Assembly: GCA_964543795.1 (NCBI GenBank)
Contig: CAZIZN010000004.1
Span: 1-64,000, forward strand
Length of the DNA stretch: 64,000 nt
Reading direction: 5' to 3'
From: JACKIC01 sp964543795
Lineage (GTDB): Bacteria > Planctomycetota > UBA1135 > UBA2386
Below, one piece after another: positions 35,841-44,832 of this stretch (positions are counted from its first letter, which is position 1; every line of letters starts with the position of its first letter). The translations under genes and the position numbers were made by a program. A model generated the notes under the pieces. The model was given only the letters and a program-made list of their open reading frames with translations, was not told the origin of the DNA and made no database searches.

Positions 35841-37099
35841 GAGCGGGCGAGCCTCCGCTTGATGTTCGCCGCGACGACGAAGTGATCGATGGTCGGCGCG
35901 AACGCGTTGAGCAGCAGGATCGAGAGCATCGTGCCCTCGGGGTAGGCGGGGTTGATCGCCCGCACGAGCCAGGTGACGAAGCCGATCAAGAGCCCGTAGA
36001 TCCACTTGCCGGTGTTCGTCTCGGGGCTCGAGACCGGGTCGGTCGCCATGTAGACGACGCCGAACAGGAAGCCGCCGACCAGCAGGTGGTCGGTCGGTGC
36101 CAGCGTCAGCGGACCGCCGAGGCTCGACGGCAGGATCGCCTGCATCAGGAAGCCCGTGCCGACGAGCCCGATCACGCCGGCGACCATCACGCGCCAGCTG
36201 CCGACGCCCGTCAGGATCAGCCAGAACGCGCCGAGCAGCACCGCGAGCTTGCTCATCTCGCCGGCACTGCCGGGGATGTTGCCGAAGAACAGGTCGGCGC
36301 GCGTGAAGGTCTCGGCGAGCGTCGCCGACGCGTCGGTCACGGTCGAGGGCTTGATCAGCGCCAGCGCGGTCGGCGCCGAATAGCCGTCGATCAGGTGGTT
36401 GGCGTTGTTGCCGGCCACCCACACCTGGTCGCCCGAGATCTGCGCCGCGAAGGCGAAGAACAGGAAGGCCCGCACGAGCATCGCCGGGTTGAAGATGTTC
36501 ATGCCCGTGCCGCCGAACACCTCCTTGCCGAGCACGACCGCGAAGGCGACGCCGACCGCCAGCTGCCAGAGCGGGATCGAGGCGGGCACGATCAGCGCGA
36601 TCAGCATGCCCGAGACGAGGTAGCCTTCGCTGACCTCCTCGTTGCGGATCACCGCGAAGAACATCTCGATGCCGAGGCCCACGCCGTAGCTGACGATCAG
36701 GATCGGCAGCATGCGCTGCAGTCCGAACACGACGTTGTCGAACGCGGTCGAAGCACCGATCGTCGGCGCGCCGAGGATCGACTGCAGCCAGCCGAGCGTG
36801 TAGCCGTCGGCCGTCGCCTTGCCGGCGCCGATCAGCGCGTCGATCGCGGCGAAGTGCTGCGCCCCCGTGTTCCAGATCGCCCAGAGGAGGCACGGCAGCA
36901 TGGCGATGATGACGTTGTTCATCACCCGCTTGAGGTCGACGTAGTCGCGCACGTGCACGCCGCTCTTCGCGGCGCGGTGGTCGGGCGAGAACAGGAACGT
37001 CTCGAACGCGTCGAACAGCGGCCACACCTTGTGGAACCTGCTGTCCTTGGCGTGGTACAGCGTGCGCTGCTTCTCGATCAGATTGCGTAGGAACTGCAC
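35837..37099 (-). CDS. nqrB: Na+-translocating NADH:quinone reductase subunit B
   Basis: The 420-residue polytopic subunit holds covalent FMN, riboflavin and part of the Na+ channel. It contains MNNVIIAMLPCLLWAIWNTG, GKEVFGGTGMNIFNPAMLVRAF, and FGVVYMATDPVSSPETNTGK near the end. The expected flavinylation site, SGAT in most NqrB proteins, reads DGYSAPTALA here: the threonine is kept but Gly-Ala is replaced by Ala-Pro. The order and overlaps are those of a normal nqr operon. Confidence 0.94.
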   Translation of the reverse strand: MQFLRNLIEKQRTLYHAKDSRFHKVWPLFDAFETFLFSPDHRAAKSGVHVRDYVDLKRVMNNVIIAMLPCLLWAIWNTGAQHFAAIDALIGAGKATADGYTLGWLQSILGAPTIGASTAFDNVVFGLQRMLPILIVSYGVGLGIEMFFAVIRNEEVSEGYLVSGMLIALIVPASIPLWQLAVGVAFAVVLGKEVFGGTGMNIFNPAMLVRAFLFFAFAAQISGDQVWVAGNNANHLIDGYSAPTALALIKPSTVTDASATLAETFTRADLFFGNIPGSAGEMSKLAVLLGAFWLILTGVGSWRVMVAGVIGLVGTGFLMQAILPSSLGGPLTLAPTDHLLVGGFLFGVVYMATDPVSSPETNTGKWIYGLLIGFVTWLVRAINPAYPEGTMLSILLLNAFAPTIDHFVVAANIKRRLARS

Positions 37100-37103
37100 G
37101 GGC

Positions 37104-38453
37104 TCAGCCCTCCTTCTCGAACTGGTCGAGGCCCTGACGGACGATGCGGCCGACGTCGATCTTGCACGGATCGGCGAACGTGCACAGCGCGACGTCCTCC
37201 TCGGTCACCTCGAGCAGGCCGAGCTTGACGGCCTCCTCGATGTCGTTGGCCTGGATGGCGCGCACCAGGTAGGACGGGTGGATGTCCAGCGGGGTCACCC
37301 GCTCCCAGGCGCCGATGTTGACGATCGGCCGATGCCCGCCGTGCAGGCGCGCGTCGACCACGTAGTCCTTCTTGGGCATGAGCCAGCTGAACACGCTGCG
37401 GCTCAGGCTGAGCTTGCCGAACTGCGGCAGCGCCCAGCCGAACAGGTCGCGCTGGCCGGTGCCTTCGGGCATCACGGTGACCGTCGTGCAACGCACGCCG
37501 AGACAGCCGGCCGCGTCGAGCGCGACGCCGTGCAGCACGGTGCCGTCGACGATGCGCACGTCGCCGAGCGGCGCCTTGCCGAGCAGTGCCGACAACGCCG
37601 CACCCTGGCGCACGCGGAAGTACTTCGCCTGCGGCGCGGCGCTGCCGCCGACGGCGACCACGGTCGCGGCCGGGTACTTGCCGGTCCTGGCCCAGCTGCC
37701 GAGCCGCGCGACGTCGGTGAGCCGGAGCGCGTAGACGATCTCGCCGGACTTGAGCGGGCGGATCTCGCGGATGTGCGTGCCGACGAGGCCGGCAGGGTGC
37801 GGCCCGGCGAAGTCGTGCACCTCGACGCCCTGCAGGCTGCGCGCCTCGCTCTGGTCGTCGCCGGCTGCCTGCAGGCACAGGTAGACCTTGCCCTGGGTCA
37901 GCTTCTTCAGCAGGTCGATGCCGGCCTGCAGTTCCGCCTTCTGCCCCTTCGTCGCGAAGCACGGATCGGCGGCCAACGGTGCCGTGTCCATGCCGTTGAC
38001 GAAGATCGCCACCGGCTCCTGGTCGCCCAGCGGCATGCGGCCGAGTGGGCGCTGCAGGAACAGCGGCCAGAGGCCCGCCTGCTTGATCGCCTTCACGAGG
38101 TCGCCGCGCGCGCCGGTCGGCTTCGGCAGCTCGGCGAACTGCTCGGCGCCGCCCTTCGCCGCGGCGTTCTCGATCACGACCCGCTGCAGGAAGCGCCGTT
38201 CGCCGAACACGAGCTGCCGGACCACGCCGGTGACCGGCGAGCACCAGGCGATGTCGCGGTCGCGCTTGTCCAGGAACAGGGGCTGGCCCGTGCGGACCTG
38301 GTCGCCTTCCTTGACCAGCGCCTTGGGTTTGATGCCGGGAAACTCCGCCGTGTCGAAGCCGACGAGTTCGGGCTCCTGGGCCACGGCGAGCACGCGCTCG
38401 GGCTTGCCGCGCAGCGGCAGGTCGAAACCTTTCCGTATCGTGTGGGTCGTCAT
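37104..38453 (-). CDS. nqrA: Na+-translocating NADH:quinone reductase subunit A
   Basis: The 449-residue peripheral subunit contributes to ubiquinone reduction. It begins TIRKGFDLPLRGKP and contains KPKALVKEGDQVRTGQPLF, WCSPVTGVVRQLVFGERR, GTHIREIRPL, PIVNIGAWERVTPLDIHPSYL and ALCTFADPCKIDVGRIVR with the conserved cysteines. It is the first structural gene of the operon, four bases before nqrB and 64 bp after the nqrM-like gene. Confidence 0.95.
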   Translation of the reverse strand: MTTHTIRKGFDLPLRGKPERVLAVAQEPELVGFDTAEFPGIKPKALVKEGDQVRTGQPLFLDKRDRDIAWCSPVTGVVRQLVFGERRFLQRVVIENAAAKGGAEQFAELPKPTGARGDLVKAIKQAGLWPLFLQRPLGRMPLGDQEPVAIFVNGMDTAPLAADPCFATKGQKAELQAGIDLLKKLTQGKVYLCLQAAGDDQSEARSLQGVEVHDFAGPHPAGLVGTHIREIRPLKSGEIVYALRLTDVARLGSWARTGKYPAATVVAVGGSAAPQAKYFRVRQGAALSALLGKAPLGDVRIVDGTVLHGVALDAAGCLGVRCTTVTVMPEGTGQRDLFGWALPQFGKLSLSRSVFSWLMPKKDYVVDARLHGGHRPIVNIGAWERVTPLDIHPSYLVRAIQANDIEEAVKLGLLEVTEEDVALCTFADPCKIDVGRIVRQGLDQFEKEG

Positions 38454-38517
38454 CCGAGCGTTCGCTGCGAGAGGACTTCGAACTGGGGGCGGCAGCGCGG
38501 GCGCTGCCGGCCGCTCG

Positions 38518-38700
38518 TCACGAGCGGCACGCCGAATCGGCCGGCTCCGGATCCCCCGCCGCCTTGCCGCAGCGGGAACACGAGCCGTCCGCGTTCATGC
38601 CCCCGCACGAGCCCGAGAGCCGCCGGCCGCCGATCGCCAGGACCACGATCGCCAGGACGGGAACCGTGAAGACCAGGATGGGCAGGAGGACCGAGGACAC
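38518..38700 (-). CDS. nqrM: NqrM-like maturation protein of Na+-NQR
   Basis: The 60-residue product has one membrane helix (VLLPILVFTVPVLAIVVLAI) followed by the cysteine motif SGSCGG and a second pair in GSCSRCG. This is the layout of NqrM (DUF539), which is needed to deliver iron for the NqrD/NqrE cluster. The start is taken as GTG at 38700; the frame continues upstream as arginine-rich shadow. In most known loci nqrM follows nqrF or apbE, whereas here it leads the operon. Confidence 0.75.
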   Translation of the reverse strand: MSSVLLPILVFTVPVLAIVVLAIGGRRLSGSCGGMNADGSCSRCGKAAGDPEPADSACRS

Positions 38701-38826
38701 CGGATCAGGGCGGGGATGGGGTCGAAAGAGGGTAGCGACTCGAACGGCAGATTCGAGGGTCAACAGGCGCGCGGCGCAGCGAGCGCGGCACGCCCGCCGC
38801 GGCCCGCCGGTCACCCGCCGCCCGGC

Positions 38827-39093
38827 TCAGAGCCGGCTCGCGACCAGCTCGGTCAACCCGCGCAACGTGTTGCAATTTCGCAGCGACACGTCGGCGTCGA
38901 CGAGCCGCACGCCGAACCGCTGCTCGACGAACTCCACCACCTCGAGCACGCCGGCCGAATCGATGATGCCCGACGTGACGAGCGGGGTGTCGGCTTCGAG
39001 CCCGTCCTCGCGGCCGTCGCGGAACCACTGCGCGACGAAACCGCGGATCGCGGCGAGGATCTGGCCGTCGGTCGGAGCAGGCCCGGGGGACAT
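38827..39093 (-). CDS. Acyl carrier protein-like protein
   Basis: The 88-residue protein has the ACP fold signature with a phosphopantetheine-type serine, Ser46, in SGIIDSAGVLEVVEF, followed by QRFGVRLVDADVS. It is more basic than fatty-acid ACPs and stands apart from any synthase here, so a role in fatty acid or secondary metabolism cannot be chosen. It is divergent from the secreted protein gene at 39183. Confidence 0.8.
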   Translation of the reverse strand: MSPGPAPTDGQILAAIRGFVAQWFRDGREDGLEADTPLVTSGIIDSAGVLEVVEFVEQRFGVRLVDADVSLRNCNTLRGLTELVASRL

Positions 39094-39182
39094 GGGGCGC
39101 GCATCATGCCGGAGCGCGGGCGGGACTCAACCCGGCGGCGGTGACGGCGGTGACGGCGTCCCGCGGCGGTGCTAAGGCCGCC

Positions 39183-40274
39183 ATGACCCCGCGCGCACTC
39201 CCGGCCGTCTCGCTGTTCGCCGCGCTCGCCGCGACGCTCCCCGCCCAACACCCGGCCGGACTCTCGCTGGGCATGCCCCCCGCCGAGGTGGCGCTGCTGA
39301 TGCTGTCGGCCCCGGTCGGCGCCGAGTTGATGCTGCGGGTGCCGGGCGAGGCCTACCGCGGCCTCGGCCGCCACGCCGGCGCGGGACGCCATCGCATCCT
39401 CGGCGCGCGCCTGCGGCTCAACGACGCCACGCTCGCCGACGGCGAGCTGTTCGACGTGCACGCCTACCTCGAGGACGGGGCCACGAACCGGCCCACGATC
39501 CGCGGCTTCGAGCCGCCGGGCACGTCGTCGGTCGGCAGCGTGCTGGGGATCACGACGCCGCAGGGCGTCGGGGAACAGGAAGTACAGGTGCTGTTCCCGG
39601 CCCCGATCGAGGTGCCGGCCGGCAGCGACCTGTTCGTCTCGGTCTCGCTGCGTTCGCCGGGCCTGCGGGTGCGCTGCATCGGCGGCACCGGCATCGCCGC
39701 CTTCACGACCACGCTGCTCGACGCGTGCGGCGCCGGGCTCGACCCCCACGACGCGTTCGCCTACCTGCACGACGCGGGCGCGGTCACGCCGCTCGGCAGC
39801 GGGCTCGTCGGCTGGCAGCCGCTGATCGAACTGCTCGTCGAAGGCGCCAGCGGCGTCGCCGTGACGCGCCGCGCGCCGAGCCACCCGCCGACCGCGAGCA
39901 TGTATTCGGGCCTGCACCCCGACAGCGCGACGCCGTCCCACCAGCCGGGCCGCCGCGACGAGCCGGGCTACGTGTTCCTCGCCAACGGCGCGGTGGCCGA
40001 GGGTTCGCCGGTGTTCCTGCTCGGCTCGGTGCTGCCGTTCGCGCAGGGGCCGTGGATCGTGCTGTCGCCCGGCGATGCGGTGCTGCACCTGCTGCCGGTC
40101 GGCCTCGTCGGGCTGGGGTTCGCGACCGTCGACAGCGGCGGGCAGGCGACGGTGTACTGGCCGGTGCCGCAGAGTGCCGCGGTGCGCGGGGTGGACGTGC
40201 GCAGCCAGGCGTTTGCGTTCGATCCGGCGAGCGGGGTGGTCGCCGCGGGCGCGGCGGTGCGGCAGCGGTTCTAG
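39183..40274 (+). CDS. Secreted protein of unknown function
   Basis: The 363-residue product has a signal peptide ending LAATLPAQ. The beta-rich body contains RILGARLRLNDATLADGELF and DLFVSVSLRS, plus a single pair of cysteines (VRCIGG, LDACGAG). The pattern is that of an extracellular beta-sandwich. There is no enzymatic motif. The ATG at 39183 matches the signal peptide; a longer start would add charged residues. Confidence 0.65.
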   Translation: MTPRALPAVSLFAALAATLPAQHPAGLSLGMPPAEVALLMLSAPVGAELMLRVPGEAYRGLGRHAGAGRHRILGARLRLNDATLADGELFDVHAYLEDGATNRPTIRGFEPPGTSSVGSVLGITTPQGVGEQEVQVLFPAPIEVPAGSDLFVSVSLRSPGLRVRCIGGTGIAAFTTTLLDACGAGLDPHDAFAYLHDAGAVTPLGSGLVGWQPLIELLVEGASGVAVTRRAPSHPPTASMYSGLHPDSATPSHQPGRRDEPGYVFLANGAVAEGSPVFLLGSVLPFAQGPWIVLSPGDAVLHLLPVGLVGLGFATVDSGGQATVYWPVPQSAAVRGVDVRSQAFAFDPASGVVAAGAAVRQRF

Positions 40275-40343
40275 GTCGGGGTCAGCGGCGGGAGGGGGTG
40301 GGTGGCGCGGCGGCGCGGGGGACGGGAAGAGTGGCGGGAAGAG

Positions 40344-40442
40344 TGGCGGGAATGCATGGGAATCGAACCCACCGGGACCCACGCGAGGTGGAACCCCACA
40401 GGTTTTGAAGACCAGGCCGAACACCAGCTCGGATGCACTCCC
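40344..40442 (-). tRNA. selC: tRNA-Sec (anticodon UCA)
   Basis: Read on the minus strand this forms a selenocysteine tRNA. An 8-bp acceptor GGGAGTGC pairs with GCATTCCC, followed by discriminator G and an encoded CCA. A 6-bp D stem CCGAGC/GTTCGG holds a 4-base TGGT loop. The anticodon loop is CTTCAAA (UCA), with one T-T mismatch in its stem. A long variable arm follows, then a 5-bp T arm with TTCGATT. The 6-bp D stem, 4-base D loop and long variable arm distinguish tRNA-Sec from tRNA-Ser. The genome therefore decodes UGA as selenocysteine somewhere. Confidence 0.95.
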
Positions 40443-40656
40443 GACCAGAGGGGGCGCGGACTCTAGCGGCGCCGGCGGTCGCGGCCAACGGGTGTTCGCG
40501 GCCGATTCTCGCCACCACGCATGGACGCATCCCCTCCGCTCTCGCGCTCCGACAGATCCTGGCAGCCGGCACGCGGCGCGGGCAGTGGTGGCTGTCGCCG
40601 GCCACCTCAGGTCGAAAGCCCGGGGATCCCGGTCGCACGCGAGCCCATCGCCAGCC

Positions 40657-40725
40657 CTACTTCGCCGACTTCGTCTGCTTGCGTTGCTTCTTCCGCTTCG
40701 CGAGAGCCACCTGCTGTTCAGCCAT
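40657..40725 (-). CDS. Possible 22-residue basic peptide
   Basis: A tiny frame, MAEQQVALAKRKKQRKQTKS plus two residues, lies between tRNA-Sec and the large secreted protein gene. A GGAG sits only about 2 bases before the ATG, which is too close for a normal ribosome site. The strongly basic tail resembles small ribosome-associated peptides, but nothing identifies it. Confidence 0.25.
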   Translation of the reverse strand: MAEQQVALAKRKKQRKQTKSAK

Positions 40726-40781
40726 CGCTCCACATCCTCGAGTCAGCCCCCGCCGAAACAGGCCGCCATCCCACCACCCAC

Positions 40782-43277
40782 CTAGAACGACCCGACCGTG
40801 AGCCGCAGCCCGTTCGAGCCGCTGATCGGCCCGAGCTGACCCTGCGCCCCCACCTCGAACTGCAGGAACTGGCTCCACAGCACCACACCGGCGAACACCG
40901 CATCGTTCGGGATCGCGAACGCCGACGCGGCCGCCCCCGCCTGCGGCACGTGCAGCACGATCGCCTCGTGGCTCGCGAGCTGGTTGCACCCCGGCAGCGC
41001 CGTCGGGCCGAGCCACGCCAGCGACACGTTCGGCGACGACAGGCCGAGCAGCGACACCGCGAGCGCGTTCGGCGCGAACCCATGCGCCAAAGCGCGCACC
41101 GTGGCACCGGTCCACGGCAAGCCGTCGACGCTCGCCACCACCGGCCCCACCGAGCCGACGCACGCCGTCGGCAGCACGAGCGCCGCGGCCGGACAACTCG
41201 TCGCGAGCCGCGCCGCGAACGCCGACGGCCGCGCGTCCGCGGTCGCGAAGGCACCACCGACGAACAGTTCGCCAGTGCTCGTCATCGCCAGCGTGTGGGC
41301 GCGGCCGTCGAGACCGCCGCCGAGCGGCAGCCACGCCGCACCGTCCCAGCGCGCGATGTTGCGCAGCGCGGGCAGACCGCCGAGCGACTGCGCGAACGCG
41401 CCCGCGGCGACGAGGTCCCCGTCGGGCAGCTCCACGAGGCTCTCGACCGCCGAGGCGACGAACGTGGCGCCGAGGCCCGTGCCGAATCCCGACCACGACG
41501 TGCCGTTCCAGCGCGTCACGAAGCCGAGGCTCGGGAACTGCCCGCCGACCGCGAGATCGCCGTTGCGCAGTTCGAGGATCGCGTCGACCGCCGCGGGCCG
41601 ACCGCCCGCGAACGCGCTCCAGCCGGCACCGCTCCAGCGCGCGAGGTGCGGCACTGCGACCGCGCCGATCGTCTGGAACCGACCGCCGGCCAGCAGTTCG
41701 CCGCTCGACGACACGCCCAGCGCCGACACCACGCCATCCATCGTCGGACCCAGGCGGGCCCACGCGACGCCGTTCCACCGCCAGACCTCGCCCGGTCCCG
41801 GGAAGTTGCCCACGCCGGCCGCGAGGTCGCCGTTCGGCAGGAGACGCAGCGCCTGCACCGGGTACGGCAGCCCCGCACCGAGCGGCGACCACCCCGCACC
41901 GTCCCAGCGCGCGATGTGGTTCACGGCGACGTTGCCCGCGATCGTGAACGAACCGCCGGCGACGAGGTCGCCGTTGGCCAGCTCGAGGAGCGCGAAGCCG
42001 CGGTCGCCGGGCGGATCGCCGCCGAGCCCCGCGCCGAGCGGCGACCAGACCGCGCCGTTCCAGCGCGCGATGCGTGCGGCCGCCACCGAACCCGCCTGCG
42101 TGAAGTCGCCGCCGACCACGAGGTCGCCGCCGCGCAGCGGCAGCGCCGCCTCGATCGGCCCGTTCCAGCCGTGCCACAGCGCCGACCAGGCAGCGCCGTC
42201 GAAACGCGCGACGTCGACCGCACCGATGCCGCCGAGCGACGTGAAGCTGCCGCCGGCGTAGACCTCGCCGGTCGCCGTGCTCGCGAGCGCGTGCACGTGG
42301 TAGTGCCCCGCTCCCGAGGCGTCGAACGGCGCCCAGGCGGCACCGTTCCACCGCGCCAGGCCCTGCACCGGGATGCCCCCGGCCACCGCGAAGATGCCGG
42401 AGGCGATCAGTTCGCCGTTCGGCAGCACCGCGACGTCGTGCACGTAGTTGTCGAGTCCCGCGCCGAGCGGCGACCACGCCGCACCGTCCCACCGCGCGAT
42501 GTTGGCCGCAGGTGCGCCGCCGGCCATCGTGAAGCGACCGCCGGCGACGAGGTCGCCGTTGGGCAGCACCGCGAGCGCGCTGACGTAGCCGTTGGTGCCG
42601 CCGCCGAGCGACGACCACGCCGTGCCGTCCCACCGCGCCACGTTGGGCGCCGCCGCGCCACCGGCGGTTGCGAAGGCGCCGCCGGCCACGAGGTCGCCGT
42701 TCGGCAGCAGGGCGAAGTCGTAGATGGCGCTGTTCGCGTCGAAGCCGGGCGATGCGCCCAGCGGCGCCCACGCGGTGCCGTTCCACCGCCGCACCTCCGC
42801 GTAGTAGGCACCGCCGCAGAAGCCGCAGGCCTGGTGCCAGATGCGGTGTGCGGCGACGACGTCGCCGCCCGGCAGGATCACGGCCGGACCCGGGAACTGC
42901 GGCGGCGTGCCGAGCGGCACCCAGCTGGCACCGTTCCAGCGCCAGGCGCCGTTGGCGATCAGGTCGCCGTTGGCGTGCGTCGCCAGCGAGATCACCGCCG
43001 TACCGAGCCCGACACCGAGCGGGGCGAACTGGCCGGTCGCCGGGTCCCACATGGCGACGTGGTTGACGGACTGCGAGCCCGCCGCGAGGAAGTTGCCGCC
43101 GAGTACGAGCCGCTCGCCGAGCGGCCCGGGGCCGTCGGGATCCCACATCGCGACGGCCTGCACACCGCGGCCGACGCCGGGGATGTCGCCCTGCAACCAC
43201 GAGGTCGCGCACTGGCCCTGCAAGGCTGCGGCGAGGGAAGTAGCGAAGAGACCACACAGCGTTCGATCGAATCTCAT
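40782..43277 (-). CDS. Large secreted repeat protein, beta-propeller-like
   Basis: The 831-residue protein has a signal peptide (LCGLFATSLAAALQGQ) and about a dozen 45-residue repeats of the form LPNGDLVAGG-F--AGG ... IARWDGAAWSPLGAGL, a pattern suited to one or two beta-propellers. The last 150 residues form a different domain ending SGSNGLRLTVGSF, like other secreted proteins here. It is probably exported to the cell surface. There is no catalytic motif. The nearly regular repeats could recombine. Confidence 0.75.
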   Translation of the reverse strand: MRFDRTLCGLFATSLAAALQGQCATSWLQGDIPGVGRGVQAVAMWDPDGPGPLGERLVLGGNFLAAGSQSVNHVAMWDPATGQFAPLGVGLGTAVISLATHANGDLIANGAWRWNGASWVPLGTPPQFPGPAVILPGGDVVAAHRIWHQACGFCGGAYYAEVRRWNGTAWAPLGASPGFDANSAIYDFALLPNGDLVAGGAFATAGGAAAPNVARWDGTAWSSLGGGTNGYVSALAVLPNGDLVAGGRFTMAGGAPAANIARWDGAAWSPLGAGLDNYVHDVAVLPNGELIASGIFAVAGGIPVQGLARWNGAAWAPFDASGAGHYHVHALASTATGEVYAGGSFTSLGGIGAVDVARFDGAAWSALWHGWNGPIEAALPLRGGDLVVGGDFTQAGSVAAARIARWNGAVWSPLGAGLGGDPPGDRGFALLELANGDLVAGGSFTIAGNVAVNHIARWDGAGWSPLGAGLPYPVQALRLLPNGDLAAGVGNFPGPGEVWRWNGVAWARLGPTMDGVVSALGVSSSGELLAGGRFQTIGAVAVPHLARWSGAGWSAFAGGRPAAVDAILELRNGDLAVGGQFPSLGFVTRWNGTSWSGFGTGLGATFVASAVESLVELPDGDLVAAGAFAQSLGGLPALRNIARWDGAAWLPLGGGLDGRAHTLAMTSTGELFVGGAFATADARPSAFAARLATSCPAAALVLPTACVGSVGPVVASVDGLPWTGATVRALAHGFAPNALAVSLLGLSSPNVSLAWLGPTALPGCNQLASHEAIVLHVPQAGAAASAFAIPNDAVFAGVVLWSQFLQFEVGAQGQLGPISGSNGLRLTVGSF

Positions 43278-43396
43278 GGCGGATCTCCGTCGGGCGACCG
43301 CCGGATCGTAGCGCGGGGACGAGTGCGGGTGGGGCGCGCCGCCGTGCCGAGGCCGTGCAAACACCGCCGGCGTGCGGCACGCTGGTTTACTTCGCC

Positions 43397-43855
43397 ATGG
43401 ACCACCCGCCTCACACCGTCCGCCTGCACCGCGTGCTGCGCGCGCCGCCCGACCGCGTCTACCGCGCCTTCCTCGATCCCGCCGCGATGAGCAAGTGGCT
43501 GCCGCCGCACGGCTTCACCGGCGTGGTCCACCACCAGGATGCGCGCGTCGGCGGTGGCTACCGCATGTCGTTCACGAACTTCGGCACCGGCAGGAGCCAC
43601 TCGTTCGGCGGCACCTACGAGGAACTCGTGCCCGGCGAACGGCTGCGCTACACGGACCGCTTCGAGGATCCCGCGATGCCCGGCGCGATGCAGGTGACGG
43701 TGACGCTGACGAAGGTGCTCTGCGGCACGCGCCTCGAGATCGAACAGACCGGCATCCCGGCCGCGATCCCCGTCGAGTTCTGCCACCTCGGCTGGCAGGA
43801 GTCGCTGCAGATGCTGGCCCAGCTCGTCGAGCCCGAGATCCCCGACGGCGCCTGA
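43397..43855 (+). CDS. SRPBCC/AHSA1-domain protein
   Basis: The 152-residue protein has the START-like AHSA1 pattern: VRLHRVLRAPPDRVYRAFLDPAAMSKWLPP at the start, GGGYRMSFTN, GGTYEELVPGERLRYTDRF and the closing helix CHLGWQESLQMLAQLVEP. Such proteins bind hydrophobic ligands, and many are uncharacterised. Start at 43397; an upstream in-frame start at 43355 would add 14 residues. Confidence 0.85.
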   Translation: MDHPPHTVRLHRVLRAPPDRVYRAFLDPAAMSKWLPPHGFTGVVHHQDARVGGGYRMSFTNFGTGRSHSFGGTYEELVPGERLRYTDRFEDPAMPGAMQVTVTLTKVLCGTRLEIEQTGIPAAIPVEFCHLGWQESLQMLAQLVEPEIPDGA

Positions 43856-43903
43856 CGGCGGGCACGCGCGACGCCGCAGCGCCTTCGTGCTACGACTGCC
43901 GCC

Positions 43904-44149
43904 GTGCCCGAACCGCCCGCCCCACCGCCGCGCCCGCTGCGCCCCAACCGCCACAAGCTCACGCTGCTGACCTGGCTCGGCATCTACCCGACGATCACCG
44001 CGGTCCTGACCGTGCTGCTGCCGGTGCTGCTGCCGCGCTACCCCCTGCCGGTCGTGACCCTGATCGTGACCCTGGTCGTCGTGCCGCTGATGAGCTACGT
44101 CGTCATGCCGCTGCTGCTGCGGCTCTGCTGGGACTGGGTGCACCGCTGA
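43904..44149 (+). CDS. Small membrane protein with two helices
   Basis: The 81-residue product has a proline-rich cytoplasmic start, then WLGIYPTITAVLTVLLPVLL and LIVTLVVVPLMSYVVMPLLL helices and a short tail with CWDWVHR. This two-helix pattern also occurs fused to or beside antibiotic-biosynthesis-monooxygenase domains in other bacteria, as far as I recall. The start is a GTG. It follows the SRPBCC gene on the same strand. Confidence 0.6.
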   Translation: MPEPPAPPPRPLRPNRHKLTLLTWLGIYPTITAVLTVLLPVLLPRYPLPVVTLIVTLVVVPLMSYVVMPLLLRLCWDWVHR

Positions 44150-44219
44150 CCCGCGCCGCGCCCGGTCCCGCCCAGAACGGCATTCCCAGGACGCCGTGCG
44201 CTCGCTACCCTGCTCGCCC

Positions 44220-44768
44220 ATGCAAGTCGCCGCCAACGAACTCCGCCCCGGAATGCTCGTGTCCTACGAGGGCCGCATGTGCACCGTCCTGTGGTGGAAC
44301 ATCCTGCGCAACGACCGCCGCGCGTTCGTGCAGATGCGCATCAAGGACCTGCAGAGCGGCCGCGTGCAGGAGCTCAAGGAGCACACCGACAGCAAGTGGG
44401 AAGTGCTCGACAAGGAGGAGCGCGACCTGTCGCACTCCTACCGCGACGGCATCGACGAGGTGTTCTTCACCGAGACCGGCGACGAAGTGCGCTGCCCCGT
44501 CGCCGCGGCCGAGGACGCGCTGAAGTGGCCGTCGGACGCCTACAAGGGTTTCTTCGTCAGCGGCCAGCTCGTCGCCGTGTTCCCGCCGAAGTTCGCCGTG
44601 CTGGAGATCACCGAGACCTCGCCGCCGATGCGCGGTGCTGGCTCGGGCACCAAGGAGGCGGTGCTCGAGAACGGCCTGAAGGTCAAGGTCAACCTGCTCT
44701 GCGACGTCGGCGACAAGGTGCGCATCGACACCGAGACGCTCGAGTTCCGCGAACGCATCGCCAAGTGA
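44220..44768 (+). CDS. efp: Elongation factor P-like protein with atypical loop tip
   Basis: The 182-residue protein has the three EF-P domains: AANELRPGMLVSYEGRMC (KOW), the OB domain with ALKWPSDAYKGFF and a C-terminal GLKVKVNLLCDVGDKVRIDTETLEFRER. EF-P relieves ribosome stalling at polyproline. In domain I the K-P-G-K-G-Q tip of the canonical factor is replaced by LRNDRR, so the lysine that is beta-lysylated in E. coli is absent. The adjacent arginines could act unmodified or be rhamnosylated; neither is shown by the sequence. Confidence 0.88.
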   Translation: MQVAANELRPGMLVSYEGRMCTVLWWNILRNDRRAFVQMRIKDLQSGRVQELKEHTDSKWEVLDKEERDLSHSYRDGIDEVFFTETGDEVRCPVAAAEDALKWPSDAYKGFFVSGQLVAVFPPKFAVLEITETSPPMRGAGSGTKEAVLENGLKVKVNLLCDVGDKVRIDTETLEFRERIAK

Positions 44769-44832
44769 ATCGCCAGATGAGCTGACGCGGCCGGGGCTCA
44801 GGGGTCCCGGGGCGGAGGGGTGACGGGCGGCG

